NCBI GenBank assembly: GCA_945883775.1
Contig: CAMCYG010000008.1
Span: forward strand, 1-39,240
Origin: Victivallis vadensis
GTDB taxonomy: Bacteria > Verrucomicrobiota > Kiritimatiellia > UBA8416 > CAMCYG01
Direction of reading: 5' to 3'
DNA length: 39,240 nt
Shown one piece after another: positions 7,981-17,227 of this stretch. A program made the position numbers and the translations under genes. The first letter of the stretch is position 1. The number at the start of each line of letters is the position of its first letter. Below the pieces are notes generated by a model. It did no database searches. It saw nothing but the letters and a program-made list of their open reading frames with translations, and had not been told where the DNA came from.

Positions 7981-7986
7981 AATTGC

Positions 7987-9816
7987 ATGAGTGTCTCGAA
8001 AATAAGAGTTCTTCCAATCAATGTTGCGAACAAGATCGCGGCAGGCGAAGTTGTTGAACGTCCGTCTTCGATCCTGAAGGAGCTTGTCGAGAATGCCGTA
8101 GATTCGGGAGCCAAGAGGGTGGATGTTGAGGTCGTCGATGGCGGCAGGAAGCTGGTGGCCGTTAGTGACGACGGATGCGGCATGACGAGGGATGATGCCA
8201 TTTTGTCTATTGAGCGACATGCGACCAGCAAGATCTCCGACGTGGATGACATCGAGAAAATAAACTCGCTGGGATTCCGGGGTGAAGCGCTGGCGGCAAT
8301 ATCGTCTGTCTCAAGGATGCGGCTGGTGACCTGTGCGCAAGGCGAAAAAGTTGGGACAGAGATTCTGATTTCTGCCGGAACAATCAACGATGTAAAAGAT
8401 ATTGGGTGCCCGAACGGGACAAGGATTGAGATCCGTGACATATTTTTTAACGTCCCTGTTCGGCGCAAATTCCTGCGTTCCCAGCAGACTGAACTTGCCA
8501 ATATCAAGAATGAGTTCATCATCCAGTCACTGTCACGTACAAATGTGGCGATGAGCCTGCTGATAGACGGGTATGAGACATACCGCCTGCCTGCCTGCGC
8601 TGATCTTGCGGATAGGCTCGTATCGCTGTTTGGAAGCGATTATGTGCGTAATCTGAAGAAGCTGGATTATTCTGGTGGCGAGGTGTCGGTTAGTGGCTAT
8701 GCAAGCCTGCCTTCTTTTAGCAGATCTGACCGCACAGAGCAGTATGTGTTCATCAACGGCCGTGCCACCAGCGCTGCTGTGCTCGCCTATGCGATCAGGG
8801 GTGGCTATCATACACTGCTTCCGCAGGACAGGCATCCTGTGGTTTTTCTTTTCATCGACATGCCTTTCGATAAGGTGGATGTCAATGTCCATCCCACCAA
8901 GAAAGAGGTGAGATTCCGGGAGCCTTCCGCTGTTCGCGATGCTGTTGTCTCGTGTGTAAAGCAGGCATTGACCACGCCTCAAACAGAAATACAGTCCAAA
9001 GACGTCTCGATCCATGGTTCAGCTGGGTCTGTGCCTGTGCATATAAATGTTATCCAAGAGCAGATGCTCATAAAAGACATGCCTGTAACGCAGGCCTTTA
9101 AATATCCGGGAATCCAGACGCTGGTCAGGTCCGGCGTTATACCAGCGGCATTGAACGACAGGTCTGATGCTCCGGAACGGTCAGGCAAGATGGCTGGCAG
9201 TACGACAGATCCATCTCCGTCGGGTTCTGTTGCTCCATGGTCCTGGTGCAGGGTGATGGGGCAGGTCGGTAATCTTTATGTCATCCTGGAAACAGAGGGT
9301 GGGATGGTCCTGATGGATCCGCATGCCGCTCATGAGCGTGTTCTTTATGAGAGATTTATGGCGGCTATTATTCATGGCTCGCTCCAAACGCAGGCGTTGC
9401 TGATGCCGGAAAATGTACAGATGCGCCCCAGGATGGCACAGGTTACCAGGGATAATATTGATATCCTGAAGTCTATGGGATTTGGAATAGCAGAGTTTGG
9501 TGGTGACAACTTTGTGCTGGACGTACTGCCTGCTGTATTGTCAGGGGCATCGGGGTTGGCATTGCTCGAGTCGATAGCGCTGGAGATCGAAGAGGTTGGT
9601 GCGCGTACCGGAAAAGAGGACGCAATCCGTGAGATTATTGCTAAATCCGCCTGTAAGGCCGCAGTGAAGGCTCAGGATAAATTATCAGTGCGGGAGATTG
9701 AACAGCTTGTTATAGATCTTGCATCAGTAAACATGCCTTATACCTGCCCGCACGGAAGACCTACGCTTATCTTCATGTCACTGCACGAGCTCAATAAAAA
9801 GTTCGGGCGCGAATAG
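7987..9816 (+). CDS. mutL: DNA mismatch repair protein MutL (endonuclease type)
   Basis: 609 residues. The N-terminal GHKL ATPase has ENAVDSGAK (motif I), DDGCGM (motif II), GFRGEAL (lid) and GTRIEIRDIFFNVPVRRKF. A variable Pro/Ser linker follows, then the dimerisation/endonuclease domain with DPHAAHERVLYE (the DQHA-X2-E-X4-E metal site with Gln replaced by Pro), ACKAAVKA and CPHGRPT. These mark a MutL able to nick DNA, as in bacteria without MutH. The start was set at ATG 7987 because it gives the family N-terminus KIRVLPINVANKIAAGEVV; the 89 open codons upstream are hairpin-rich intergenic DNA. Neighbours are not functionally linked. Convergent with the following minus-strand gene, 44 bases apart. 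Confidence 0.96.
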   Translation: MSVSKIRVLPINVANKIAAGEVVERPSSILKELVENAVDSGAKRVDVEVVDGGRKLVAVSDDGCGMTRDDAILSIERHATSKISDVDDIEKINSLGFRGEALAAISSVSRMRLVTCAQGEKVGTEILISAGTINDVKDIGCPNGTRIEIRDIFFNVPVRRKFLRSQQTELANIKNEFIIQSLSRTNVAMSLLIDGYETYRLPACADLADRLVSLFGSDYVRNLKKLDYSGGEVSVSGYASLPSFSRSDRTEQYVFINGRATSAAVLAYAIRGGYHTLLPQDRHPVVFLFIDMPFDKVDVNVHPTKKEVRFREPSAVRDAVVSCVKQALTTPQTEIQSKDVSIHGSAGSVPVHINVIQEQMLIKDMPVTQAFKYPGIQTLVRSGVIPAALNDRSDAPERSGKMAGSTTDPSPSGSVAPWSWCRVMGQVGNLYVILETEGGMVLMDPHAAHERVLYERFMAAIIHGSLQTQALLMPENVQMRPRMAQVTRDNIDILKSMGFGIAEFGGDNFVLDVLPAVLSGASGLALLESIALEIEEVGARTGKEDAIREIIAKSACKAAVKAQDKLSVREIEQLVIDLASVNMPYTCPHGRPTLIFMSLHELNKKFGRE

Positions 9817-9860
9817 GCGGAATTTGGCTTCTGCAGTGCTGAACTAAAAATAGAATTTCT

Positions 9861-12800
9861 TTATCTGATTCTGGTCAGGCGGACTTCTGAAACGCTCATG
9901 TCGGCGTTACGGCTATAAAGGAATGTCATATAGAAGGGTATGTTTTCTTTCTGTTCAAAATCAACTACTGCCGGCTGGCCAGAAATCACTTTAACCCAGC
10001 TGTCATCATCATCATGCCTGTGTCGTATATTGATAGAGCCGAGCTCTATGCCGGCAGGAGATTTGGTGACGTATGACATCTCCAGTCTATAAAAGCCTTT
10101 CTCGATAGGCAGTTTTGGGCCATAGAATATCAGCGCTTCAGGTTCTCTGTTTTTACGGAATAGGACAGACTTCGTTTCCGGGTCATAACAGCCTGCGTGG
10201 AAGAATGCAAATGCAGGAATAGAGATGCTCTGGCCTGGCAGTGGTGATGTCCACTTGCCGCCCAATAGCTGAACGCAGTCGAGGTCGACTTGACCTGAAA
10301 CAAGCGCTAAAGTGATATGAATGTCATCGAAGTTGCCGCTCTTGGGTAAAGGGATTTCCTTCCAGCTCCATGCCTCGCTGTTTACTTCGATAGTTTCGGA
10401 TCCGGCCGATGTATTGTTAACAAACTGTTCGACCTTTGCGGCTCCTTTGCCTCTCAATCTCAATGACCAGCATTGGTCGGGTATGTATGCGGTGGTTTCT
10501 TTCGGTGGACGGACGATTGACGATGGATATTCGAGTCGGACGTAACTGCCGTAACTTGCTGTTTCGTCGGGGATTGTCGTTGTGTGTTTGGCTGAACAAT
10601 CCTCTGCTTCATGCTTGATGGACGGCATCAATACGGTTGGCGCTGGAATGATGTCTGCGGTCCCGCCGCTCTGGTCTGCAAGTATTCTGAATGCCCAGGC
10701 GCTGTCGTCTTTTGTTATGAACTTGAGGCTCTTGTTTGCGAACAGGTTCGACAGCGTGAAATTGATCGGGTAGGGGCTGACTTTCTCAGGAAACGCGTCT
10801 TCGTGAACAATGATATGCTGTACACCCATCTTCTTCAGCATCTCTATCTGCGAAGCATCCAGCTTTCCGAGGTTTACGCTATATAGTTTCTTGAAAACGT
10901 TTTCTACGTATTCGCGCTTCACTGTCGGATTGTAGCCGTTTACCATCCTTATGCCGTAAAGGCTGACGTAATACTCATATATAGAAGATTCGTGCGAGTC
11001 TCCCGGCCAGATCGGTACGCACAGAATGTGGGGATTTCTGCCCTGGGCCCGGGCTTCTTCCGCGGCAACCTTATAGGCATTCTGTTCTTTCTTCAATATG
11101 CAGATAGTCGCATCAGCAAGTTTTGAGCACTCTAAAAAAGATCCGGCAATGATTAGGAAGGCGAGCGTTCTTGTGGCAATCCGCCATTCTGCCATTCTGA
11201 ACAGCATCGCGAAGGTAAAAGCGCCGAAGAGGGCAAGCATAGTTGGCATGAAGCTGAAAACCTTGCCCGGCTGGCGTATCATGTCGAAATGCGGGATAAT
11301 GGCCCTGGCCAGCTTTACGGGCGCGGCATGAAATGGACCGTTTGTGCCCAGCGCTATGGTGGCGAGGGCAAGAACCGCTAGTCCGACAATTCCGAATGTA
11401 AAGAGCTTTATGTTCCTGGTGTTCTTTCTCGCAAGCAGTATCAGCCAGCAGGCTACACCGAGTACCAGAAGCAATACGGTGCTGTATCCGATAAATACCT
11501 GATTATTCAGTGCGGTTGAGTGTTGGTTGAGAAATCCTTGTAAAGCTGGGGAATAACGATTGAGTTCGTTGATGTTCCTGCCTCCTTCCATGATTGATCC
11601 CTCAGAACTCTGAATGCCATCGTAATAGCCTATGGCCAGCGCAAAAGAGCCGATGATAATGGCAGGAAGCAATGCTTTGAATGTCTGAATAAAATCTTTT
11701 TTTGTCTTCCATATGCCGTGATCACGTGTCAGCAGTGCAGTGATGCACCATATGGGTATTATGAGCGCTGAGAAAAAGAATACATGAGCGTCACAGAAAA
11801 ATGAGAAGAGGACGGAACATCCGGCAAGAAAACCGCCTAATGGTCTGTTGTCCCTGATGGCAAGGTCTACTCCATATAGGAGCATCGGAACAAAGGCCAT
11901 CGCAAAACCTGTTGGGCTGCCCATGTAAATGGTCAAAAGGCGATATGGCAGTACCAGCGCGAACAATGATACCAGAAAGGCCATCAGGCTGGATGTGCAA
12001 TAACGGCGCACAAGCAGTACCGTAAACAGATAGCCCATCCATAAAGAAGTGAATACTGTCAGATTCCAGCCGAAAGCGTGTCCGGCAATTCGCTCCCCTG
12101 CGGCGAATACCGCGCTCCATGGCAGATAGTAGGGGTTGACTTCGAATAGTTCGTCGTCATTGCCAGTGTTGAGTTCGTATACATTATGGTATGGCTTTGC
12201 TCCGCCTTTCAGCGCATCAGCAAACAGCCAGTATCTGTAAAGAAGCTGAAGATGATCACCGCTTATCATCATCCTGGCGTTATCTTTCTCGACGTTGCGT
12301 GATGACATGGTTATTCCATCAAACAGGTATTTTGGCAGTGGCCAGGTGATCAGGAACCATACTGCCATCGTTATAAACAGTGATAGGGCAATTATTGTGC
12401 CAGTCCTGATTGATTTACGTGCGTTGGTTGTGCAGCTGAGTGGCTCTTCCTTCTGATTTGTAGAGGACCATTCCTTGATGGTGATTTCCGAGGTGGCCCG
12501 GGCGGGGAGGCCTGCGGCTGATTTGCCTGCTTGGATGTCCTTTGTCACGACCGAATTATCACCGATGGAACAGCCGTCTCCGACTGTGCGTCCGTTCATG
12601 ATGACGACATCGGCGCCTATCCGTGCATTTGTGCCGACTATGGTTGGCTTGCAGTCGGACATTCCGTCCTGTTCACAGAAGGGAACACGGCTGGCGGTGT
12701 CGTATTCGCCGCCGCTGAGTATATGTGAGCGCTCTCCGATTATTGCATTATTTCCGATTTGAACCAGTTTCGAGGAGAAAATCATGCATTGTCTGGCAAT

Positions 12801-13229
12801 CTTCGCGCGATTTCCGATTCTTATGTCTCCACCTTTTGTGTAGATGAGCGTTCCGTCTCCAATTATGCTACCGGCTCCTATGGTGACGGCGTTTGTGTCT
12901 CCTTTTGCGTCTATGAGGCAATCGCGGCCGATTGCAGTGCCGCTGTCGATAGAAATCTTGTGAGGATGTCGAAAAGATACATTCTCTGAAATATTAACAT
13001 CGGCGCCTATCTGCTTGAAAAACGGCCGGTAGCAAATCCTGCGCAAGAAAGACCCAGCTGATGTCTTTATGCCGGAGAGCAGAAGAAATGTAAGTTCAGC
13101 CAGTAATGCTTTATGAAGCGACATGCTGCCATAGTTCAGGGCTAGATACATTCCGACTTTTGAGCTTATGCTCTGAGGTTTTGCAGTAAAGTCCTTGGTC
13201 TTGAAAGCGATGTTAGGTGTCTCGCTCAT
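9861..13229 (-). CDS. Fusion: left-handed beta-helix acyltransferase + multi-spanning GT-C-like membrane protein
   Basis: 1122 residues. Residues about 75-245 are a hexapeptide-repeat (WbbJ-like) acyltransferase domain with the usual coda VIMNGRTVGDGCSIGDNSVVTKD...GLPAR. After a hydrophilic linker there are about ten hydrophobic segments (the first near 276-296, the last ending near 700), and then a long soluble C-terminal part, one stretch of which (KHEAEDCS) recalls carbohydrate-binding modules. The membrane part has the look of GT-C or YfhO-like sugar transferases (inference). The place where active acetyltransferases have a His (as in GNHDFDD) reads GGEYDTA, so catalysis by the first domain is doubtful. 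Start ATG 13227-13229 follows AGAAGGAG and overlaps the methyltransferase stop by ATGA. Likely role: surface polysaccharide modification or assembly. Confidence 0.8.
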   Translation of the reverse strand: MSETPNIAFKTKDFTAKPQSISSKVGMYLALNYGSMSLHKALLAELTFLLLSGIKTSAGSFLRRICYRPFFKQIGADVNISENVSFRHPHKISIDSGTAIGRDCLIDAKGDTNAVTIGAGSIIGDGTLIYTKGGDIRIGNRAKIARQCMIFSSKLVQIGNNAIIGERSHILSGGEYDTASRVPFCEQDGMSDCKPTIVGTNARIGADVVIMNGRTVGDGCSIGDNSVVTKDIQAGKSAAGLPARATSEITIKEWSSTNQKEEPLSCTTNARKSIRTGTIIALSLFITMAVWFLITWPLPKYLFDGITMSSRNVEKDNARMMISGDHLQLLYRYWLFADALKGGAKPYHNVYELNTGNDDELFEVNPYYLPWSAVFAAGERIAGHAFGWNLTVFTSLWMGYLFTVLLVRRYCTSSLMAFLVSLFALVLPYRLLTIYMGSPTGFAMAFVPMLLYGVDLAIRDNRPLGGFLAGCSVLFSFFCDAHVFFFSALIIPIWCITALLTRDHGIWKTKKDFIQTFKALLPAIIIGSFALAIGYYDGIQSSEGSIMEGGRNINELNRYSPALQGFLNQHSTALNNQVFIGYSTVLLLVLGVACWLILLARKNTRNIKLFTFGIVGLAVLALATIALGTNGPFHAAPVKLARAIIPHFDMIRQPGKVFSFMPTMLALFGAFTFAMLFRMAEWRIATRTLAFLIIAGSFLECSKLADATICILKKEQNAYKVAAEEARAQGRNPHILCVPIWPGDSHESSIYEYYVSLYGIRMVNGYNPTVKREYVENVFKKLYSVNLGKLDASQIEMLKKMGVQHIIVHEDAFPEKVSPYPINFTLSNLFANKSLKFITKDDSAWAFRILADQSGGTADIIPAPTVLMPSIKHEAEDCSAKHTTTIPDETASYGSYVRLEYPSSIVRPPKETTAYIPDQCWSLRLRGKGAAKVEQFVNNTSAGSETIEVNSEAWSWKEIPLPKSGNFDDIHITLALVSGQVDLDCVQLLGGKWTSPLPGQSISIPAFAFFHAGCYDPETKSVLFRKNREPEALIFYGPKLPIEKGFYRLEMSYVTKSPAGIELGSINIRHRHDDDDSWVKVISGQPAVVDFEQKENIPFYMTFLYSRNADMSVSEVRLTRIR

Positions 13230-14038
13230 AAGAGGTCGCTCCTTCTGAAAGTCTCGATTACAGGCGAACCGAAGAGTCTGGTCAGACCTGTTGTTCTGCA
13301 AATAAACTCCATCAGACGGGAACAAGCGGTGCACTTCAGCGCTCTATGCAGGGCCATGGGCAGTGTGAACTGTTTTTTGACCAGCCATGGCTCGAATCCG
13401 TTTTTCTTGAATTCCTCGGTGATCTCGCGGCTGCTGAACATCCGCCATTCCCTTGTGTTCTTTTCGATCTTTTTCTTTGCCCCGAATAGCATGGGGGCGA
13501 TGATATTTATGCTCTTTGTTGTGGGATAGTCCACGATGACGGTCTTCCCTGCCGTTCTGCACAGCTCTTTTATGAGCACCTGCCATTGGCTACAGTGTGG
13601 CAGAAGCCGGAAACATATAGAGGTGTCGAAAGCTCTATCCGGGAAGGGCAGGGCTATTACATTTCCGACCTTAAAAATACATTTACCTGAGGAGACTATA
13701 TTCGTTATGCGTTTCTTGCATCCTTCATCGCTGGACAGGACTGTGACGTGTAACCCTTTGTTGCACAATGGTATGGCGAGTTGGCCATGTCCTCCGCCGA
13801 CATCAAGGATTGAGCTGGCTTTGGATTCTTGAGCCATTCTCATGGTGATATCCTCTTGAATAGAGAGCATCCATTCACCCACAGGACCGGCAAATCGAGA
13901 GGCGTAGTCGTCCGACGAAGTATCGATATCGGCCGTTTCAGCTTGCGGCATTTGACTCTTATTTTCTTGATCAATCATACAATTGTATCGAATGTTTGGT
14001 CCCTTGAAATAGCCAGTGCGTGTAATACCAAGAGCCAT
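13226..14038 (-). CDS. SAM-dependent class I methyltransferase
   Basis: 270 residues. The SAM-binding motif ILDVGGGHGQLAIPL is followed by the acidic-loop region, VGNVIALPFPDRAFDTSICFRLLPH (motif II/III, Methyltransf_11/25 type) and a C-terminal part with CxxC-like cysteines (CTACSR). ATG 14036-14038 has GGTGAG close upstream and AT-rich -10-like sequence (TATATA) before that; a start at 13978 would drop 20 residues and has no ribosome site. It overlaps the large fusion gene downstream by 4 bases, so the two are an operon and the methyl acceptor is probably a glycan or lipid intermediate (inference). The exact substrate cannot be read from sequence. Confidence 0.85.
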   Translation of the reverse strand: MALGITRTGYFKGPNIRYNCMIDQENKSQMPQAETADIDTSSDDYASRFAGPVGEWMLSIQEDITMRMAQESKASSILDVGGGHGQLAIPLCNKGLHVTVLSSDEGCKKRITNIVSSGKCIFKVGNVIALPFPDRAFDTSICFRLLPHCSQWQVLIKELCRTAGKTVIVDYPTTKSINIIAPMLFGAKKKIEKNTREWRMFSSREITEEFKKNGFEPWLVKKQFTLPMALHRALKCTACSRLMEFICRTTGLTRLFGSPVIETFRRSDLL

Positions 14039-14200
14039 TACTCACCGGCCGTATATAGTTATACTATGCGCAAAAAGATTTGCAATCCAATCCATAAGAA
14101 AATGCGAACGGCAATATGTTACCTCGGCAATATGTTAACTTGTCTCATGCTCTCGTTTGTGGGTATATTCCAGCCAATGTTTTTCAGGGGGGGGTGCTGT

Positions 14201-15085
14201 GTGAGAATATTTACAATGATTTTTTTTGTTGTCGGGTTGGGTGGTTCTTTGGCTTTTGGGGCTGACTCGTCTTTTCGTAATCTGGATAAACGTGAGTGCC
14301 CGATTCTTGATACGCCCTATAGAACATTATCCGGTCTAGAGATAGGTTATATATTCACAGCGCCTACTGACGCACCGGGATGGGGCGAAATTTCGGTTTC
14401 TGAAGTGGATGCCTGGGTCCGTTGCCTGGACATCGAAAATGATTCCGGAGGAGAGTTCGAGATTTGTGGGCAAATGAATGTTCTGACTCTTCAGTTAACC
14501 GAGGGATCTGAGATTTATCCCCTGATGCGCGCGGGATTCAACTTTCAATGGAATCAGCGTTTTGTCAATGGATTCGGAATGGAGCTAAATGCAACTCCTG
14601 GTTTGTATTCAGTGGTGGATCAGGTGGACGGTGAATCTTTCTCTGTTCCTTTTGGGTTGACTGGCATTATGGCTTTCTCGGGGGATAGTGCGGTCTATGC
14701 CGGAGTAAACGTTTATCCGAATTTCCAGCAGACGGTGGACCCGGTTCTCGGGTTCCGCTGGTCTGACAGGGATGATGTGGTGGTGCAGATAGGTTATCCG
14801 GAAACCCGCGTGGAATACAGTCCCTCCAGGGAATTTAGGTTAATAACTGGTGCGCAAATGGCGCTGTGGCCCGATTACAGCATGGGTGATGATGCGAGAG
14901 AGAGGATTCAGTATTCGGAAGGCCGTGGCTTTGGCCGAGTTGAGTTTGGGGTGACTGAGTTTACCATGCTTTCAATCGAAGGAGGGTATGCATTCGAGCG
15001 GACGATATCCTTTGCGAGTTCGAGTGATGACGTCGAAGTGGAAGGCGCTCCGTATGTGCGGTTCGGGATTCATGGAAGTATGTAG
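14201..15085 (+). CDS. Secreted protein, predicted outer-membrane beta-barrel
   Basis: 294 residues from GTG 14201. This start gives a good signal peptide (VRIFTMIFFVVGLGGSLAFG-ADSS, cleavage after AFGA) and has an AGGGGGGGG tract 6-14 bases upstream. The open frame extends back to 13829 inside the divergent methyltransferase gene, which I reject. The mature part alternates polar and hydrophobic residues with many aromatic strand ends (NFQWNQRF, YAGVNVYPNFQQ, RFGIHGSM at the C-terminus), as in small porin-like barrels of the DUF6268 kind. That family name is a suggestion only. Followed after 45 bases by a lipoprotein gene in the same direction. Ligand unknown. Confidence 0.7.
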   Translation: MRIFTMIFFVVGLGGSLAFGADSSFRNLDKRECPILDTPYRTLSGLEIGYIFTAPTDAPGWGEISVSEVDAWVRCLDIENDSGGEFEICGQMNVLTLQLTEGSEIYPLMRAGFNFQWNQRFVNGFGMELNATPGLYSVVDQVDGESFSVPFGLTGIMAFSGDSAVYAGVNVYPNFQQTVDPVLGFRWSDRDDVVVQIGYPETRVEYSPSREFRLITGAQMALWPDYSMGDDARERIQYSEGRGFGRVEFGVTEFTMLSIEGGYAFERTISFASSSDDVEVEGAPYVRFGIHGSM

Positions 15086-15130
15086 TGGCGGTGCTTTGAT
15101 TTAACAATCAATTAAGAAAAATATACGCAA

Positions 15131-15667
15131 ATGAATAAATGGATGATATTGCCGATAGTGTTGCTGGTGATGGGTTGCGAGGTGGAATTGCCGGATGCGG
15201 CAACTGGGCAGAATACAAACTCGACGGAGCAGGCCTCCGCAGAGGTTTCTTCTTCGTCCGGCGCTGCAACCGTAACTTCCTCGTCGGATGGGTTTGACTG
15301 GGGTGCGATTCAGTGGGGTGGAGAAGCTTTTCCTGGTGCAACCACAGTGGACATGACTCTTAGTTCTGCGAGAGTTAGTGGCAACAAGATCTATTTCTCC
15401 TTTACGATGAACGATTCATGGCCAACTCGTGACTGGGCTAATGCCATCGCATGCGCGTTTATGAAGCAAAGCGACGGGTCCTGGTACGGCGGAAAGTTCG
15501 ACTGGATTTCGACCGGCGGGCAATCTGTCAAGCTGACCGAGAACATTGATGAAGGCTATGGAGCTTTTGCTGGACACCACCCGTATTCTGGCCAGGAAAT
15601 GGCGTTTGCCTGGGTGTCCATTGATGGGAAGCGTCGCAGTAATGTTGCTTACACAACCTGGCAGTAA
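15131..15667 (+). CDS. Small lipoprotein
   Basis: 178 residues. The lipoprotein signal is ILPIVLLVMGC with the lipobox Cys at residue 16, followed by Glu-Val, so outer-membrane sorting is likely. A Ser/Thr/Ala-rich linker (about 25-55) leads to a C-terminal domain rich in Trp, Tyr and Gly that looks like a beta-sandwich, possibly carbohydrate-binding (inference from composition only). No Shine-Dalgarno sequence is evident before ATG 15131; the upstream sequence is A/T-rich. Function unknown. It lies between the barrel protein and the O-acetylation operon and could be an envelope partner of either. Confidence 0.72.
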   Translation: MNKWMILPIVLLVMGCEVELPDAATGQNTNSTEQASAEVSSSSGAATVTSSSDGFDWGAIQWGGEAFPGATTVDMTLSSARVSGNKIYFSFTMNDSWPTRDWANAIACAFMKQSDGSWYGGKFDWISTGGQSVKLTENIDEGYGAFAGHHPYSGQEMAFAWVSIDGKRRSNVAYTTWQ

Positions 15668-15709
15668 TCGGCAAAGATTGGGCTTCTATTGCTCGCCAAT
15701 CAACATGGC

Positions 15710-15737
15710 TTGACTATCTCAGGCGCACTGTTAAATT
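15710..15737 (+). promoter_or_regulatory. Promoter of the propeller lipoprotein/AlgI/AlgJ operon
   Basis: TTGACT (15710-15715), 16-base spacer, TAAATT (15732-15737). The leader to the start at 15830 is about 85 bases and includes GGAGGT at 15816-15821. Confidence 0.4.
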
Positions 15738-15829
15738 GAAATCAAAGGGTTCGGGATCTTTTTTGATCTTGCAGGGGATTTAAAAAATGGTCGGCTTGCC
15801 ATTTGTCAATAGTTCGGAGGTACGTCTTT

Positions 15830-17227
15830 GTGACATGCCACAATAGAATATTCGGTCGTTTTTTCATGTATAAATCCATATTACACATTTTTCTGTCTGC
15901 TGTGCTGTCGGTCACAGGCTGTTCGGCTTCTGAAAATGTCAAACAGGTCAGGGACATAGCCGGTGCGCATGCCAAGGTGGTCTGGTGCCGGCAGATTCGA
16001 GGTGATGCCTCGGATGTTTTCGGAAAGGGTAATGAGCTGGTCCTTATGGGTATTGATACCGCAAAGGGGCGGGAATTCCCAGTAATCAATAAGCCTGGGA
16101 ATTATCACAAACCTCTTATAACTCCGGATGGCAATAACATCGTCTTCACCGATTGGCCGGCACGTAAGGTGTATAGGGTCGGCTGGGACGGAAAGGTGCT
16201 TAAGGAGCTTGTTCGCGGTGCGGCGGTAGAGGTCTGGGCCGATCCGGTAACGGGTGTAACATGGGTATATGCCCTGAGGGAAGTGTCGGATGACAGGGAT
16301 ACCGGCGGTCCGTTGTTCAGGTTTAATTTTGCTGATACATCCAGGCAGGAGACTGTTTGGGATAAAACAGACCTGACGGTCGACAATATACAGTTGTCTT
16401 TTGACGGTAAATCGGCTTGTGCGCTGACACCATGGCCGGATGCAGCACTACTGGATCTGAATGACAAATCATTAATCCGGTCCGGCAAGGGTTGTTGGAC
16501 AAGCATGTCTCCTGATAACAGCCGTTTAATGTGGGTGTTTGACGGTGCTCATCGCAATGTCGTTCTGCACGGCCCGGATGGTAAGAGAATGTTCGAGACG
16601 GCGATCAACGGCATCCCGGGCGGCGGTGGGCACGAGGTCTATCACCCGAGATGGAGCAACAGGAAAGATTTGTTCGTCCTGACTGGGCCTTATAAAGGCG
16701 GGGGTGGCTCGAACAGGATCGGCAGCGGTGGCAAAGGTGTTGAGGTCTATGCGGCGAAGTTCAGTGATGATCTGTCGAAGGTTGCAAAGTTTGTTCGGGT
16801 GACCAAGGACAAGTGTCTGGATATCTATCCGGATCTGTGGGTTGAGGGCGCTGATGCTGCGATTGCGTCAACCTCTCCCATCTCTCTGTCAGGATCCGGT
16901 CTTAACGCGGCTAAGCGCCCTCCTGTTGCCATCAGGGGTGTGCTCCTCAAGAAAACGGTGACCCCTGAGCTGAAGGACATTCTTCCCTACAGGCAGGTTC
17001 TTGTGGTGTTCCTTTACAAGACTTTGCCTGATAACCGATTGATAGGCGTGGCGCATTGGGGTATGCGTGAAGGCCGGAAGGTGCCGTTTGAGCGAGTAAT
17101 CGGTGAAGAATATGACATGAAGATTGTCGAGTATTCAGCCAGTCCTGAGTTGGAAGGGGAGCGGGTTGTCATGGATTTTGAGCAGGGCGATTGGCCTCTT
17201 TACTATTCATCCGAGGACGCTAAGTAA
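15830..17227 (+). CDS. Lipoprotein with beta-propeller (TolB-like) repeats
   Basis: 465 residues from GTG 15830, chosen because GGAGGT lies 8 bases upstream; ATG 15866 is an alternative. The signal peptide ends in LSVTGC, followed by Ser-Ala-Ser, a lipoprotein pattern. The mature part repeats blades of the kind ITPDGNNIVFTDWPARKVYRVGWDG, LSFDGKSACALTPWP and MSPDNSRLMWVFDGAHRNVVLHG, as in TolB/WD40-like PD40 propellers. No catalytic motif is visible. It overlaps algI by one base (TAATG), so it is co-translated with the O-acetylation machinery and may hold or recognise the polysaccharide or bridge the envelope complex (inference). Confidence 0.8.
   Translation: MTCHNRIFGRFFMYKSILHIFLSAVLSVTGCSASENVKQVRDIAGAHAKVVWCRQIRGDASDVFGKGNELVLMGIDTAKGREFPVINKPGNYHKPLITPDGNNIVFTDWPARKVYRVGWDGKVLKELVRGAAVEVWADPVTGVTWVYALREVSDDRDTGGPLFRFNFADTSRQETVWDKTDLTVDNIQLSFDGKSACALTPWPDAALLDLNDKSLIRSGKGCWTSMSPDNSRLMWVFDGAHRNVVLHGPDGKRMFETAINGIPGGGGHEVYHPRWSNRKDLFVLTGPYKGGGGSNRIGSGGKGVEVYAAKFSDDLSKVAKFVRVTKDKCLDIYPDLWVEGADAAIASTSPISLSGSGLNAAKRPPVAIRGVLLKKTVTPELKDILPYRQVLVVFLYKTLPDNRLIGVAHWGMREGRKVPFERVIGEEYDMKIVEYSASPELEGERVVMDFEQGDWPLYYSSEDAK

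Larger units (their letters stand above)
7453..7986 (+). other. 534-base gene-free interval rich in hairpins
   Basis: No convincing coding sequence. Besides the 15-bp hairpin at 7452-7484 it holds AGAGCC/GGCTCT (7499-7520); a 14-bp stem with two wobbles, 7535-7548 with 7554-7567 and loop TACAT; a directly abutting 7-bp perfect stem GTGATAA/TTATCAC (7568-7585); a 12-bp imperfect stem GTAAAAACCCTA/TGGGGTTTTTGC (7841-7852 with 7869-7880); and a 9-bp perfect stem ACTAGTGAA/TTCACTAGT (7894-7919). An 8-G run-like tract (GGGGGGG) sits near 7645. The mutL reading frame is open back to 7720 but lacks family similarity there. It could be repetitive extragenic palindromes, an insertion-element remnant or a structured RNA. 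I recognise no 6S RNA, tmRNA, SRP RNA or RNase P signature. Confidence 0.6.

Noticed and set aside
7720-7986. 89-residue N-terminal extension of MutL
   Set aside because: No relation to MutL N-termini; the DNA contains hairpins and a well-placed promoter directly before ATG 7987.
7453-7986. Known housekeeping RNA (6S, tmRNA, SRP RNA, RNase P) in the gene-free interval
   Set aside because: None of the conserved sequence blocks of these RNAs could be found on either strand.
13829-14200. Upstream extension of the predicted barrel protein
   Set aside because: It runs antisense through the start of the methyltransferase gene; GTG 14201 gives a proper signal peptide and a purine-rich site.
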